Assembly (NCBI RefSeq): GCF_900115905.1
Contig: NZ_FOYD01000005.1
Span: forward strand, 183,021 to 247,020
Direction of reading: 5' to 3'
Length of the DNA: 64,000 bases
From: Halopseudomonas formosensis
GTDB taxonomy: Bacteria; Pseudomonadota; Gammaproteobacteria; Pseudomonadales; Pseudomonadaceae
Positions 9,201 through 18,184 of the stretch are shown one piece after another. The notes below the pieces were generated by a model. It was given only the letters and a program-made list of their open reading frames with translations. It had not been told where the DNA came from and made no database searches. Position 1 is the stretch's first letter. Each line of letters starts with the position of its first letter. Both the position numbers and the translations under genes were made by a program.

Positions 9201-10337
9201 ATGGTGGGTGCAGCAGGGGCCATGAAGCAGGCCATGGCCAAGAAGGAGCAGGTGGAGTTCGTCAAGATCGAGCGCGTCAGCAAGCAGTTTGATGATGCGG
9301 TCGCCGTGGATGACGTCACCCTCACCATCAACCGGGGCGAGATCTTTGCCCTGCTCGGCGGGTCCGGCTCGGGTAAGTCCACCCTGCTGCGGATCCTCGC
9401 CGGTTTCGAGAAACCCACCGAGGGTCGGGTCCTGCTGGATGGGCAGAACATTACCGACCTGCCGCCGCACAAGCGGCCGATCAACATGATGTTCCAGTCC
9501 TACGCCCTGTTCCCGCACATGACGGTGGAACAGAACATTGCTTTCGGACTGAAACAGGACAAGCTCAGCAAGCAGGAAATCACCGAGCGCGTTGCCGAGA
9601 TGCTCAAGCTGGTGCACATGAGCAAGTTTGCCAAGCGCAAGCCGCACCAGCTGTCCGGTGGCCAGCGGCAGCGCGTGGCCCTGGCCCGCTCCCTGGCCAA
9701 GCGGCCCAAGCTGCTGCTGCTCGACGAGCCCATGGGCGCCCTGGACAAGAAGCTGCGCTCGCAGATGCAGCTGGAGCTGGTGGAGATCATCGAGCGGGTC
9801 GGCGTGACCTGCATCATGGTCACCCACGACCAGGAAGAGGCCATGACCATGGCCCAGCGCATCGCCATCATGGACCAGGGCTGGATCGTCCAGGTCGGCA
9901 CGCCGATGGACATCTACGAGAGCCCGGTCAACCGCCACGTCGCCGAGTTCGTCGGCAGCGTGAACATCTTCGAGGGCCAGATCATCACCGACATGGAAGA
10001 CCACGTGATCATCGAGTGCCCGCAGCTGGGTCGGCATATCTACATCGGCCACGGGGTCTCTACCCGCGCCGAGGACAAGAGCGCCATCTACGCCCTGCGC
10101 CCCGAAAAGGTCTTCGTCACCACCGAACAGCCGGAACAGGAATACAACTGGGCCCACGGCGTGGTGCACGACATCGCCTACCTGGGCGGCCATTCGATGT
10201 ATTACATCAAGCTGGACAGCGGCAAGATAGTCCAGGCCTTCTTCGCCAACTCGGAACGTCGTCTGCCCCGCCCGACCTGGGAAGATCAGGTCTACATCAG
10301 CTGGGATGACGACGGGGGCGTGGTACTGCCGACATGA
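9201..10337 (+). CDS. potG: Polyamine ABC transporter ATP-binding protein
   Basis: 378 residues. Walker A GGSGSGKST is at 53-61, the Q-loop in FQSYALFPH, the signature LSGGQRQRVALARSLA, Walker B LLLLDEPMGALD, and the switch His in VTHDQEEA. A C-terminal TOBE-like region follows from about residue 290. The SD GGGGAG precedes ATG 9201. The stop overlaps the potH start in ATGA. Equivalent to PotG of E. coli and SpuF of P. aeruginosa. Confidence 0.94.
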   Translation: MVGAAGAMKQAMAKKEQVEFVKIERVSKQFDDAVAVDDVTLTINRGEIFALLGGSGSGKSTLLRILAGFEKPTEGRVLLDGQNITDLPPHKRPINMMFQSYALFPHMTVEQNIAFGLKQDKLSKQEITERVAEMLKLVHMSKFAKRKPHQLSGGQRQRVALARSLAKRPKLLLLDEPMGALDKKLRSQMQLELVEIIERVGVTCIMVTHDQEEAMTMAQRIAIMDQGWIVQVGTPMDIYESPVNRHVAEFVGSVNIFEGQIITDMEDHVIIECPQLGRHIYIGHGVSTRAEDKSAIYALRPEKVFVTTEQPEQEYNWAHGVVHDIAYLGGHSMYYIKLDSGKIVQAFFANSERRLPRPTWEDQVYISWDDDGGVVLPT

Positions 10338-11230
10338 GAAGACGCCTGCCCCTGCCCAACGGCAAGACACTGGTCATCAGCATCCCCTACCTGTGGATGT
10401 TCCTGTTCTTCCTGTTGCCCTTCGTCATCGTCCTGAAGATCAGCTTCTCCCAGGCGGCCATTGCCATCCCGCCCTACGAGCGGCTGTTCGAGTACAGCAA
10501 CCAGGCACTGACCATAGTGCTGAACATGGGCAACTACATCTTCCTGACCCAGGACAGCCTCTACTACGCTGCCTACCTCGGGTCGCTGAAGATCGCCCTG
10601 ATCACCACCCTGGTGTGCCTGCTGCTGGGCTACCCCATGGCCTACGCCATCGCCCGTGCGCCGCGGGACCGCCAGCTGATCTATCTGCTGCTGATCATGA
10701 TGCCGACCTGGACGGCGATCCTCATCCGCGTCTACGCCTGGATGGGCATTCTCAGCGCCAACGGCCTGCTCAACTCGACGCTGATGTCACTCGGACTGAT
10801 CAGCACGCCGCTGCAGATTCTCAACACCAATACCGCGGTCTATATCGGCCTGGTCTACGCCTACCTGCCCTTCATGGTGCTGCCGCTGTACGCCAACCTG
10901 GTCAAGCATGATCCGACCCTGCTGGAAGCGGCGCAGGATCTCGGCGCCGGCCGCATCAAGGCGTTCTGGAAAGTGACGGTACCACTGTCGCGTGCCGGTA
11001 TCGTCGCCGGCTCCATGCTGGTGTTCATTCCCGTTGTCGGCGAGTTCGTCGTGCCCGAACTGCTCGGCGGCCCGGAAACCCTGATGATCGGCAAGGTGCT
11101 GTGGCAGGAGTTCTTCAACAACCGCGACTGGCCGGTGGCCTCGGCGCTGGCAATCGTGATGCTGGCCATACTGCTGATCCCCATCACGCTGTTCCACTAC
11201 AACCAGGCTCGCGAGATGGAGAAGAAGTGA
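10334..11230 (+). CDS. potH: Polyamine ABC transporter permease PotH
   Basis: 298 residues with about six membrane segments, the first near residues 18-38. The binding-protein-dependent permease (EAA) loop reads LEAAQDLGAGRIKAFWKVTVPLS. It overlaps potG by ATGA and potI by TGATG, so the three transporter genes are coupled. Equivalent to SpuG. The long periplasmic loop after the first helix is normal for PotH. Confidence 0.93.
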   Translation: MRRRLPLPNGKTLVISIPYLWMFLFFLLPFVIVLKISFSQAAIAIPPYERLFEYSNQALTIVLNMGNYIFLTQDSLYYAAYLGSLKIALITTLVCLLLGYPMAYAIARAPRDRQLIYLLLIMMPTWTAILIRVYAWMGILSANGLLNSTLMSLGLISTPLQILNTNTAVYIGLVYAYLPFMVLPLYANLVKHDPTLLEAAQDLGAGRIKAFWKVTVPLSRAGIVAGSMLVFIPVVGEFVVPELLGGPETLMIGKVLWQEFFNNRDWPVASALAIVMLAILLIPITLFHYNQAREMEKK

Positions 11231-12087
11231 TGAGACGTCCCGATTTCTCCAGCGTCGTCCTGTGGCTGGGCCTGCTGTTCATCTACCTGCCGATGGTCAT
11301 CCTGGTCATCTACTCCTTCAATGCCTCGCGGCTGGTGACGGTATGGGGTGGCTGGTCGATCCACTGGTATCTGGGTCTGCTGGACAACACCCAGCTGATG
11401 AATGCGGTCAAACGCAGTCTGCAGATCGCCTTCTACACCGCCACCGCGGCGGTGGCGCTGGGCACCCTGGCGGCCTTTGCCATGACCCGCATCCAGCAGT
11501 TCCGCGGTCGCACCCTGTTCTCGGGGATGGTCACCGCGCCGCTGGTGATGCCCGAGGTGATCACCGGCCTGTCGCTGCTGCTGCTGTTCGTGGCGCTGGC
11601 CCAGGTACTGGAGTTCTTCCTCGGCGTTACCTTCGACCGCGGCATGCTGACCATCTGGATTGCCCACACCACCTTCTCGGTGGCCTATGTGGCGATCGTT
11701 GTCAGCAGCCGCCTGGGCGAGCTGGATCAGTCCATCGAAGAGGCGGCGATGGATCTGGGTGCCCCGCCGTGGAAGACTTTCCTGCTGATCACCGTGCCCA
11801 TGATAGCGCCCTCGATCGTGGCGGGCTGGCTGCTGTCCTTTACCCTGTCGCTGGATGACCTGGTACTGGCCAGCTTTGTCTCCGGGCCCGGCTCGACCAC
11901 CCTGCCGATGGAGATCTTCTCGGCGGTGCGTCTGGGCGTGAAGCCCGAGATCAACGCCATCGCCAGTGTCATCCTGTTCGCCGTGTCCGTGTTTACCCTG
12001 CTGATGTGGTTCATCTTCCGGCGCGCCGACAAGCGCAGTCAGCTGCCGCCACCGGAAGAGACCAGCCGCCGGCGCACACCGGCCTGA
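11230..12087 (+). CDS. potI: Polyamine ABC transporter permease PotI
   Basis: 285 residues from ATG 11230, which overlaps the potH stop TGA (11228-11230). A longer in-frame reading from 11101 lies entirely inside potH and is rejected. Six predicted membrane helices are present and the EAA loop reads EEAAMDLGAPPWKTFLLITVPMI. The C-terminal tail is basic (RRADKRSQ, then RRRTPA). Equivalent to SpuH. The operon seems to end here; the G/C-rich imperfect hairpin near 12092-12110 is only a weak terminator candidate. Confidence 0.93.
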   Translation: MRRPDFSSVVLWLGLLFIYLPMVILVIYSFNASRLVTVWGGWSIHWYLGLLDNTQLMNAVKRSLQIAFYTATAAVALGTLAAFAMTRIQQFRGRTLFSGMVTAPLVMPEVITGLSLLLLFVALAQVLEFFLGVTFDRGMLTIWIAHTTFSVAYVAIVVSSRLGELDQSIEEAAMDLGAPPWKTFLLITVPMIAPSIVAGWLLSFTLSLDDLVLASFVSGPGSTTLPMEIFSAVRLGVKPEINAIASVILFAVSVFTLLMWFIFRRADKRSQLPPPEETSRRRTPA

Positions 12088-12175
12088 ACTCGCGGCCCCC
12101 CTCGGGGTGCCGTATTTCATTGCACTTTTCCCCCCAACCCTTGGCAAGCCGCCCACTTGCCGCTATGCTGAAAAA

Positions 12176-12193
12176 TGAATGAACGTTCATTCA
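12176..12193. promoter_or_regulatory. Perfect 18-bp palindrome, TetR operator candidate
   Basis: TGAATGAACGTTCATTCA is a perfect palindrome 53 bp upstream of the TetR gene start. The GAACGTTC core with ATTCA flanks is typical of TetR-family operators, so autoregulation by the adjacent regulator is the simplest reading. Confidence 0.7.
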
Positions 12194-12234
12194 ATGATGT
12201 TTCATAAACCTGTTAAACGAAGGGTCACAGCGGC

Positions 12235-12240
12235 TAGAAT
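12235..12240 (+). promoter_or_regulatory. -10 element directly before the TetR start codon
   Basis: TAGAAT matches the -10 consensus at 5 of 6 positions and ends 6 bp before ATG 12247. No SD is visible. A start at the usual distance would fall on or next to the A of the ATG, suggesting a leaderless mRNA. The -35 is weak (GTTAAA near 12212). Confidence 0.35.
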
Positions 12241-12246
12241 GCGGCA

Positions 12247-12876
12247 ATGAACAATCATTCCCCTACCGCCAACTCCCCGCAATCCGCCTCCGCCGAGGGT
12301 AACCGGCCACGGGTCAGGGACAAGCGCAGCGCCATACTCCGTGCCGCCCTCGAGCTGTTCGCCGAAGGCGGGGTCAACGGAATACCCATGCCCCTGGTAG
12401 CCGAGCAGGCCGGGGTCGGCACCGGTACCATCTACCGGTATTTCGCGAGCAAGGAGTTGCTGGTCAACGAGCTGTTCCGCGAACTCAAGGTACTGGTCAA
12501 CCGACGTCTGTATGCCGATCTGGACCTGCATCGACAGCCCCGGGAGGTGTTCGACGAGCTGTGGCAGCGCATGGTCCGCTACACCCGGGAGGAGCCGGAT
12601 ATCTACCGCTTTCTCGAACTGCAGGACCACCGGCCCTACCTCGATGAACAGAGCCGGGCAGTCGAGCGCGAGGCGCTGAGCCCCATCGTGGGCCAGTACC
12701 GCGCGCTGCAGAAGCGCGGCGTGTTCCGCAAGGACATCCGCGCCGAGGTGCTGATGACCCTGGTCTGGGGCGCCTTCGTCAATCTGATCCGGGCCGAGCG
12801 CGATGGCCACATCAGTCTGCACGAAGACGACATCAGGGCAGCGCGGGATGCATGCTGGGAGCTGTGTACGGGCTGA
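12247..12876 (+). CDS. TetR/AcrR family transcriptional regulator
   Basis: 209 residues. The N-terminal TetR helix-turn-helix spans about residues 22-66, with RSAILRAALELFAEGG, then GVGTGTIYRYFASKELL as the recognition region. The C-terminal ligand domain is not assignable. A perfect palindrome lies 53 bp upstream. The next gene is an exported DUF4334 protein 38 bp downstream on the same strand, so the regulator may control that gene and itself. There is no recognisable SD. Confidence 0.92.
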   Translation: MNNHSPTANSPQSASAEGNRPRVRDKRSAILRAALELFAEGGVNGIPMPLVAEQAGVGTGTIYRYFASKELLVNELFRELKVLVNRRLYADLDLHRQPREVFDELWQRMVRYTREEPDIYRFLELQDHRPYLDEQSRAVEREALSPIVGQYRALQKRGVFRKDIRAEVLMTLVWGAFVNLIRAERDGHISLHEDDIRAARDACWELCTG

Positions 12877-12914
12877 TCGACCCTTCGTATGACGCACTCC
12901 GAGAGAGGAACGAC

Positions 12915-13415
12915 ATGCGAGCGATAACAACAACACTGGCCGCACTGGGATTGGGTGCCCTCTTCAGCACCGCCGCATCGGCCGACGATCTGCAGCAGCA
13001 GTGGCTGGACATGATTGCCAGCGGTGATGCCTATTCGGCGGACACCCTGATGCCGCTGTACCGTCAGCTGGAGCCGGTGGATACCGACTTCATGATAGGT
13101 ACCTGGAAAGGCGGCAAGTTCGATGGCGGTCAGGAACCCGACCCGATCAACTGGTATGGCAAGCGTTTCACTTCCCTTACCGATGTCGAACCCCTGCTGG
13201 TGACCAACGCCGCCGGCGAGGTGGTCACCTACGACCGGCTGGGCGGGGCGCAGATGCGCATGGTGGAGTTCGACGGCAAGGTCTCGGCGGCGCTGATCTA
13301 CGACAACCAGCCGATCATGGACTACTTCCGCCGGGTCAATGACGACCTGGTGATCGGGCTCGGCGACATCAAGGGCAAACCCACCGATTTCTTCTTCTAC
13401 CTGCAGCGCCAGTGA
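12915..13415 (+). CDS. Exported DUF4334/GXWXG domain protein
   Basis: 166 residues from ATG 12915, chosen over a longer frame because a purine-rich SD (AGAGAGGA) lies just upstream and translation then begins with a signal peptide (residues 1-23, cleaved after ASA). The GxWxG-type motif MIGTWKGGKFDGG is near residue 57, followed by the DUF4334 part ending DFFFYLQRQ. Homologues of this pair of domains are usually cytoplasmic; an exported version is less common. The function is unknown; a small-ligand-binding role is suspected from the fold class only. Probably co-transcribed with the TetR gene. Confidence 0.8.
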   Translation: MRAITTTLAALGLGALFSTAASADDLQQQWLDMIASGDAYSADTLMPLYRQLEPVDTDFMIGTWKGGKFDGGQEPDPINWYGKRFTSLTDVEPLLVTNAAGEVVTYDRLGGAQMRMVEFDGKVSAALIYDNQPIMDYFRRVNDDLVIGLGDIKGKPTDFFFYLQRQ

Positions 13416-13458
13416 GAGTAACTTGCTTTCCCGGGGAATTGGGATAGGGTTCTATAAG

Positions 13459-13487
13459 ATCGCCGGCTCGCCCGGCGATGCCCTTTT
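13459..13487 (+). terminator. Hairpin with TTTT between DUF4334 gene and aminotransferase
   Basis: ATCGCCGG (13459-13466), a 5-nt loop and CCGGCGAT (13472-13479) are followed by GCCCTTTTCTG. The 8-bp perfect stem fits a terminator of the upstream gene, placed just before the SD of the next gene. Confidence 0.55.
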
Positions 13488-13504
13488 CTGCCGAGGAGTT
13501 GCCC

Positions 13505-14635
13505 GTGTCCCGCCTGGTTCCCAGTATCGATCCCGAAGGTCTGTATGAATATTCGGTGGTGTTCACCGACCGCTCGCTGAACCATATGTCCGCCGAATTC
13601 CAGCAGGTCATGCGGGATATCTCCGCCACCCTGCGCCAGGTCTACCATGCCGACGGCGTGGCCCTGGTACCCGGCGGCGGCACCTACGGCATGGAGGCGG
13701 TGGCTCGGCAGTTCGCGCGGGATCAGCGCTGTCTGGTACTGCGCAACGGCTGGTTCAGCTACCGCTGGTCACAGATCTTCGAGATGGCAGAGCTGCCGAG
13801 CGAGGAGCTGGTGCTCAAGGCCCGTCCGACCGGCCCCGGCGCCCAGGCACCCTACACCCCCGCGCCCATCGAGGAGGTGGTCGCCAGCATACGCACGCAG
13901 AAGCCGGCCGTGGTCTTCGCTCCCCATGTGGAAACCGCCTCCGGCATCCTGCTGCCCGACGACTATCTGCGCGCGGTGGCCGATGCGGTGCACGGGGTGG
14001 GCGGTCTCTTCGTTCTCGACTGTGTCGCCTCCGGCGCGCTCTGGGTCGACATGCAGGCCTGCGGCGTGGATGTGCTCATCAGCGCGCCGCAGAAGGGCTG
14101 GAGCGCCTCACCCGGGTGCGCCCTGGTGATGTTCAGCACCCTGGCCCTGGAGCGCATCGAACATACCCGCAGCAACAGCTTCGCCTGCGACCTCAGGAAG
14201 TGGCTGCAGATCATGCGCGCCTACGAAGACGGCGGCCACGCCTACCATGCCACCCTGCCCACCGACTCGCTCAAGCGCTTCCGCGACACCATGCGGGAAA
14301 CCGCGGATTACGGCTTCGAACGCCTGCGCCAGCAGCAGCTGGCACTGGGTCAGGCGGTGCGCAACCTGCTGCAGGAGCGTGGCTTCGCCAGCGTGGCGGC
14401 GCCCGGCTTCCAGGCCCCCGGCGTGGTCGTCAGCTATACCGCCGATGATGGCATCCACAGCGGCCGCGCCTTCGCCGCACAGGGGCTGCAGACCGCCAGC
14501 GGTGTGCCGCTGATGTGCGACGAGCCGGATGGTTTCAAGACCTTCAGGATCGGCCTGTTCGGCCTGGACAAGCTGATGGACGTGGAGGGCGCAGTACAGC
14601 GGCTGCGTGACGCACTGCAGACACTGCCCGCCTGA
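13505..14635 (+). CDS. Class V PLP aminotransferase (serine/alanine-glyoxylate type)
   Basis: 376 residues from GTG 13505, which has GAGGAG 6 nt upstream. The alternative ATG 13478 has no SD and lies in the terminator stem. Fold type I class V: PGGGTYGMEAVARQF binds the PLP phosphate, FVLDCVASGALWVDM provides the PLP Asp, and Lys197 in SAPQKGWSASPG is the Schiff-base lysine. Homologues are serine-pyruvate or alanine-glyoxylate aminotransferases, or aminotransferases acting on aminophosphonates; the substrate cannot be told. It appears to be a single-gene unit between two hairpins. Confidence 0.85.
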   Translation: MSRLVPSIDPEGLYEYSVVFTDRSLNHMSAEFQQVMRDISATLRQVYHADGVALVPGGGTYGMEAVARQFARDQRCLVLRNGWFSYRWSQIFEMAELPSEELVLKARPTGPGAQAPYTPAPIEEVVASIRTQKPAVVFAPHVETASGILLPDDYLRAVADAVHGVGGLFVLDCVASGALWVDMQACGVDVLISAPQKGWSASPGCALVMFSTLALERIEHTRSNSFACDLRKWLQIMRAYEDGGHAYHATLPTDSLKRFRDTMRETADYGFERLRQQQLALGQAVRNLLQERGFASVAAPGFQAPGVVVSYTADDGIHSGRAFAAQGLQTASGVPLMCDEPDGFKTFRIGLFGLDKLMDVEGAVQRLRDALQTLPA

Positions 14636-14638
14636 ACC

Positions 14639-14656
14639 GCTGCCCGGCCGGGCAGC
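14639..14656. terminator. Palindromic hairpin between convergent genes
   Basis: GCTGCCCGGCCGGGCAGC is a perfect 18-bp palindrome in the 24-bp gap between the class V aminotransferase and the convergent VC0807-type gene. There is no U-tract, so it is a probable but weak bidirectional terminator. Confidence 0.45.
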
Positions 14657-14659
14657 ACC

Positions 14660-15379
14660 TCAGTCCTGTTTCGGCGGCTGGGCGACTATCTCTTCCATCT
14701 TCAGCCCGGTCAGACCATGGATGGTCCGCCACAGATAGAAGAGTATGCCCATCATCATGATCATCGAGGGGATGGCGATCATCGGGTAGCTGACCAGGGT
14801 CATGCGCCCGAGCTCCGCATTGAAGGCCTCGGTACCGGCGGGACTGACCACTATCCACTTGGCGATGATGTAGTTCATGAAGGAAGAAAAGAAGAAGGTT
14901 CCGGCCAGGAAATAGGTGGCCTTGAGCAGCCGCTGTTCGAACACCTCGCTGACACCCCGCTCCTTCAGCCGCTCGTCGATGCGCTTCACGTTAAGCACCT
15001 TCTCGTTGTACAGCAGGGTGCGGATCAGCGGAAAGCGCGTGCGGGTGGAAAACAGCACCGCCAGCCCTATCACCCCCGGCACCGCTGCCTCCTTGACCGC
15101 CAGCCACTGCGGGTCCAGCTGCAGCAGACCGATGCCGCCGGTGAGGAAGACGCTGACCACGCCCAGCACTGCGATGAAGTTGTACTTGCGGTAGCGGATC
15201 AGCTCGAACAGCCCCCAGCCCAGCGGGAAGGCCAGCGCCATGATCAGCGCCTGATGCGGCCCCAGGTGGGCCTCGCCGCTGAACTTCATCAGGATGACCG
15301 AGGGGATCACGATACTGACCAGCAGGTCGACGAAGGGGCGGGGCTTGTGCTGCGGGGTCTGGGACAGAGCGTCGTTCAT
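14660..15379 (-). CDS. VC0807-type inner-membrane protein
   Basis: 239 residues, about six hydrophobic segments (approximately residues 18-35, 42-60, 68-88, 96-115, 150-172 and 195-215). It resembles the VC0807 family, distantly related to the septation protein A (YciB) type. A charged cytoplasmic loop (NVKRIDERLKERGVSEVFEQRLL) separates the two halves. The function is not established. It lies downstream of the multihaem cytochrome on the same strand with a 176-bp gap, so it may be a separate transcript. Confidence 0.75.
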   Translation of the reverse strand: MNDALSQTPQHKPRPFVDLLVSIVIPSVILMKFSGEAHLGPHQALIMALAFPLGWGLFELIRYRKYNFIAVLGVVSVFLTGGIGLLQLDPQWLAVKEAAVPGVIGLAVLFSTRTRFPLIRTLLYNEKVLNVKRIDERLKERGVSEVFEQRLLKATYFLAGTFFFSSFMNYIIAKWIVVSPAGTEAFNAELGRMTLVSYPMIAIPSMIMMMGILFYLWRTIHGLTGLKMEEIVAQPPKQD

Positions 15380-15555
15380 GGTGTTCGGATGATCTCCTGG
15401 ACTGGTGTCTGCAGTAGCGAATCTGATCAGGTCGCACAGTATGGGTGAAAGTCATTTCCGGAGCCAGATGCCGGCGGACGCTGAAGCGGCAAAATCACCG
15501 CGCCAGCGCAGGCGATCGACAGGCGGCTCGGTGCACCGCCTGCGGCCGTTGCGGA

Positions 15556-17916
15556 TCAGCGGACCGCCTGGCCGAGCTGTTCATGCAGCTGCCGCGCTTC
15601 CCGGTCTCCGGGATCCCGGCGCAGCAGCGCATCGACAAACTCCGTGGCCAGCTCAAGCTGGCCGTGACGGATGGCGAAGCTGGCGCCGGCCCACAGCAGA
15701 TCCCGATCCTGGGGGTGCAGGTCCATGCCGCTGCGCAGTATCTCCAGGGCCTGCTGCGGTGCGCTCGGCTCCAACGCCACGGCCAGTACATAGCCGGTGC
15801 GGGGGTTCTCCGGTTGCAACTCCCAGGCTCGACGCAGGTGCTCCATTGCAGCGTCGCGCTGCTGCTGCCTGATCAGCGACAGGCCCAGCGCGTGATGCAG
15901 CATGCCGTCGCCGGGCATCAGCTCCAGCGCATCACGCAGCAACCGTTCGGCGGCCTTCTCTCGTCCCTGCAGGCGGTACAGATCGGCCAGATTGAGATAG
16001 TTGCCGGAGGCCCGAGGTTCCGCACGGATGGCCCTGTCCCAGGCCTGTTCGGCTTCCCCGACCCGTCCCTGGCGCAGCCGCAGCAGTCCCAGCTGACCCA
16101 GATGACTGGCACGGTCGGCATGCAGCGCCAGCTCCGCTTCGTATTCCTCCAGAGCACGCTGGAAGGCCGGCTGCCACTCGGCCGGCAGGGTTACATCCGC
16201 CAGCTGACTGGCCGCCATGCTGCGGATGCTGCGCAGGGGGTCCTTCAGCAGGGGGGGCAGGAAACGGGCACGCAGCTCAGGTGCGGCGTCCTCGAAGGCG
16301 CGCAGGCTGCCCAGACGCACCAGCGGATCCTTGTCAGCCAGTCCCTGCACCAGTGCGCGCAACTGGTCCGGCCCGAGCGCCGGGTTCAGTCGCTGTGCCG
16401 CGCTGCCACGCACGATGGCCGCCAGCTCAGGTTGCGCCAGCAGCTTGACCAGATCCTGCTGCGCCGCCGGCTGGCCCTGATCAGCTGCGGCGATGACACT
16501 CGCGTGGGAGGGCTGGCGCCAGCGGCCCTGGGGAAACCAGTCCGCGACCTGCTGCGCCGCCCAGTCGGCACTCCGGTCGCTGTGACAGCTGCTGCAGGCA
16601 TCGGGTATGCCCAGCGCCTGCCCCAGATCGGGACGGGGAATGCTGATGCCGTGGTCCCGCCGGGGGTCGATCACCATGTAGGTGCGCTCCGGCATGTGGC
16701 AGTTGACGCACTGGGCGCCGCTGGAGCCTGCCGGATGCTGATGGTGTTCCGGGCGATCGAAGTTGCTGGGCAGATGGCAGCTGCCACACAGGGCGTTACC
16801 TTCGCCCCGCAGGGCCTGACTGTGCGGTTCATGGCAGTCGCTGCAGGTGACCCCGGCCGCATGCATGCGGCTCTGGGCGAAGTTGCCGGTGATGAAGACC
16901 TCCTCGCGCTGCTGACCATCGGCGAAGTACAGCGGGTCGCTGAGCAGCTCGGGACGGTAGAAGTCCAGCAGCGGCAGCCCGGCGTGATAACCCTCGGCAG
17001 CGGCGCTGCGCAGGGAATGGCACTGGGCACAGACCTGCTGTTCCCGGTCACTGAGCAGCGGCTCGCTGCGCCGGGCAGTAACCCGCTCCAGCTCGTGCAG
17101 CCAGTGCATGCCGCGGCGCTCATCGAGCAACACCGTCAGGCCCCTGTCTGCCAGACCGTGCTCACCCTCGGCCCAGGCCAGATGCTGGCTGCCGGGGCCG
17201 TGGCAGGCCTCGCAGCCGACGCCCAGCTCCGACCAGGCCGGGGAGAAGCTGCCCTTGTCTGCATCAAAACCCTTGCGGTAGTCGGTCACATGGCAGTCGG
17301 CGCACATGAAGTTCCAGTTCTGCGCCGCGCCCGTCCAGTGCAGGGGGTCGCCATGGCCGATCTCGTCATCCGGGTACAGATGGAACCAGCGCTGGCCACC
17401 CTGCTCCGCCGGGCGGGTATCCCAGACGATCGACAGCGCCTGCAGCCGGCCCTGGCCCAGATCCACCAGATACTGCTGCATGGGATCCAGCCCGAAGGTG
17501 TAGAGCACCTCGAATTCCTCGAGTTCGCCGTCCGGGCCATCGGTGGTGACGAAATAGCGCTCGCCGCGCCGGGTAAAGAGGGTGGTCACGCCAGCGTAGT
17601 CGAAGCGGGCGTCCTCGAAGTCGCCGAGCACGGTATCCGGGCCGGCATGGGCCATGGCGTGATGGTGCTGGGACTGGCGCCAGGCGCTGTGCTGCTCGCT
17701 GTGGCAGCCGGCACAACTGTCACTGCCGACAAACTCGGCGGTCACCGGCGCTGCCGGTCGTGCCGGCGTCGATATCTGGGGGGTGGGCGCAGGAGCCGCC
17801 GGCGGCCCCGGGGGCTGTTGGCTGATCAGCAGGCCGACCACCGCAGCCAGCAGCAACACGACGGCAAGCGCAAACCAGCGCCAGCGTCTGCGGGGGGCAT
17901 TTCCGGGTACCGCCAT
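15556..17916 (-). CDS. Membrane-anchored octaheme cytochrome c with HEAT/TPR C-terminus
   Basis: 786 residues. One N-terminal membrane anchor (about 13-32) follows an Arg-rich start, so the body is periplasmic. Eight CXXCH haem c sites are visible in order: CAGCH (68-72), CADCH, CEACH, CAQCH, CSDCH, CGSCH, CVNCH, CSSCH. HEAT-like helices follow (RLGSLRAFEDAAPEL region), then tetratricopeptide repeats from about residue 590 to the end. Family knowledge: cytochrome c554/hydroxylamine-oxidoreductase-like multihaem proteins with TPRs are known, but their substrates are mostly undefined. No quinol oxidase or reductase partner gene is adjacent. It is divergent from the porin gene at 18185. Confidence 0.88.
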   Translation of the reverse strand: MAVPGNAPRRRWRWFALAVVLLLAAVVGLLISQQPPGPPAAPAPTPQISTPARPAAPVTAEFVGSDSCAGCHSEQHSAWRQSQHHHAMAHAGPDTVLGDFEDARFDYAGVTTLFTRRGERYFVTTDGPDGELEEFEVLYTFGLDPMQQYLVDLGQGRLQALSIVWDTRPAEQGGQRWFHLYPDDEIGHGDPLHWTGAAQNWNFMCADCHVTDYRKGFDADKGSFSPAWSELGVGCEACHGPGSQHLAWAEGEHGLADRGLTVLLDERRGMHWLHELERVTARRSEPLLSDREQQVCAQCHSLRSAAAEGYHAGLPLLDFYRPELLSDPLYFADGQQREEVFITGNFAQSRMHAAGVTCSDCHEPHSQALRGEGNALCGSCHLPSNFDRPEHHQHPAGSSGAQCVNCHMPERTYMVIDPRRDHGISIPRPDLGQALGIPDACSSCHSDRSADWAAQQVADWFPQGRWRQPSHASVIAAADQGQPAAQQDLVKLLAQPELAAIVRGSAAQRLNPALGPDQLRALVQGLADKDPLVRLGSLRAFEDAAPELRARFLPPLLKDPLRSIRSMAASQLADVTLPAEWQPAFQRALEEYEAELALHADRASHLGQLGLLRLRQGRVGEAEQAWDRAIRAEPRASGNYLNLADLYRLQGREKAAERLLRDALELMPGDGMLHHALGLSLIRQQQRDAAMEHLRRAWELQPENPRTGYVLAVALEPSAPQQALEILRSGMDLHPQDRDLLWAGASFAIRHGQLELATEFVDALLRRDPGDREARQLHEQLGQAVR

Positions 17917-18075
17917 GTTCAGATCCAGTTATTGTCGGGGTAGGGACGCAGCGCCAGGCTACAAGGTTATCGGCGACTTTAAGGCCCGATCCCGGCAGAA
18001 GCAACGCTGCGCTGCTCGGGAAATATTCCCGCCCCTACCGCATTTCGTCGGCTGACACCGCGGTTTCGACCCCGG

Positions 18076-18093
18076 GCGCAGAAAAATCTGCGC
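18076..18093. repeat. Perfect inverted repeat in the cytochrome/porin divergent gap
   Basis: GCGCAGA-AAAA-TCTGCGC lies 92 bp upstream of the porin start, inside the 268-bp divergent region (17917-18184). It could be an operator or an RNA hairpin in the porin leader. No good sigma70 promoter or SD was recognised in this gap. Confidence 0.4.
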
Positions 18094-18184
18094 TGTCACA
18101 CAAGCCCCTGCGCTATACCGATACCGGTCGCTGCATTGGTCTGCGGATACTGGCGTGCCAATAACAACAACCTCGGTTTGTCCC

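Noticed and set aside
11101-11229. N-terminal extension of PotI
   Set aside because: It lies wholly inside potH in another frame; the ATG at 11230 overlaps the potH stop and starts the usual protein.
15445-17943. An 832-codon plus-strand frame
   Set aside because: Antisense to the octaheme cytochrome, which has eight CXXCH motifs; no domain is visible in the shadow.
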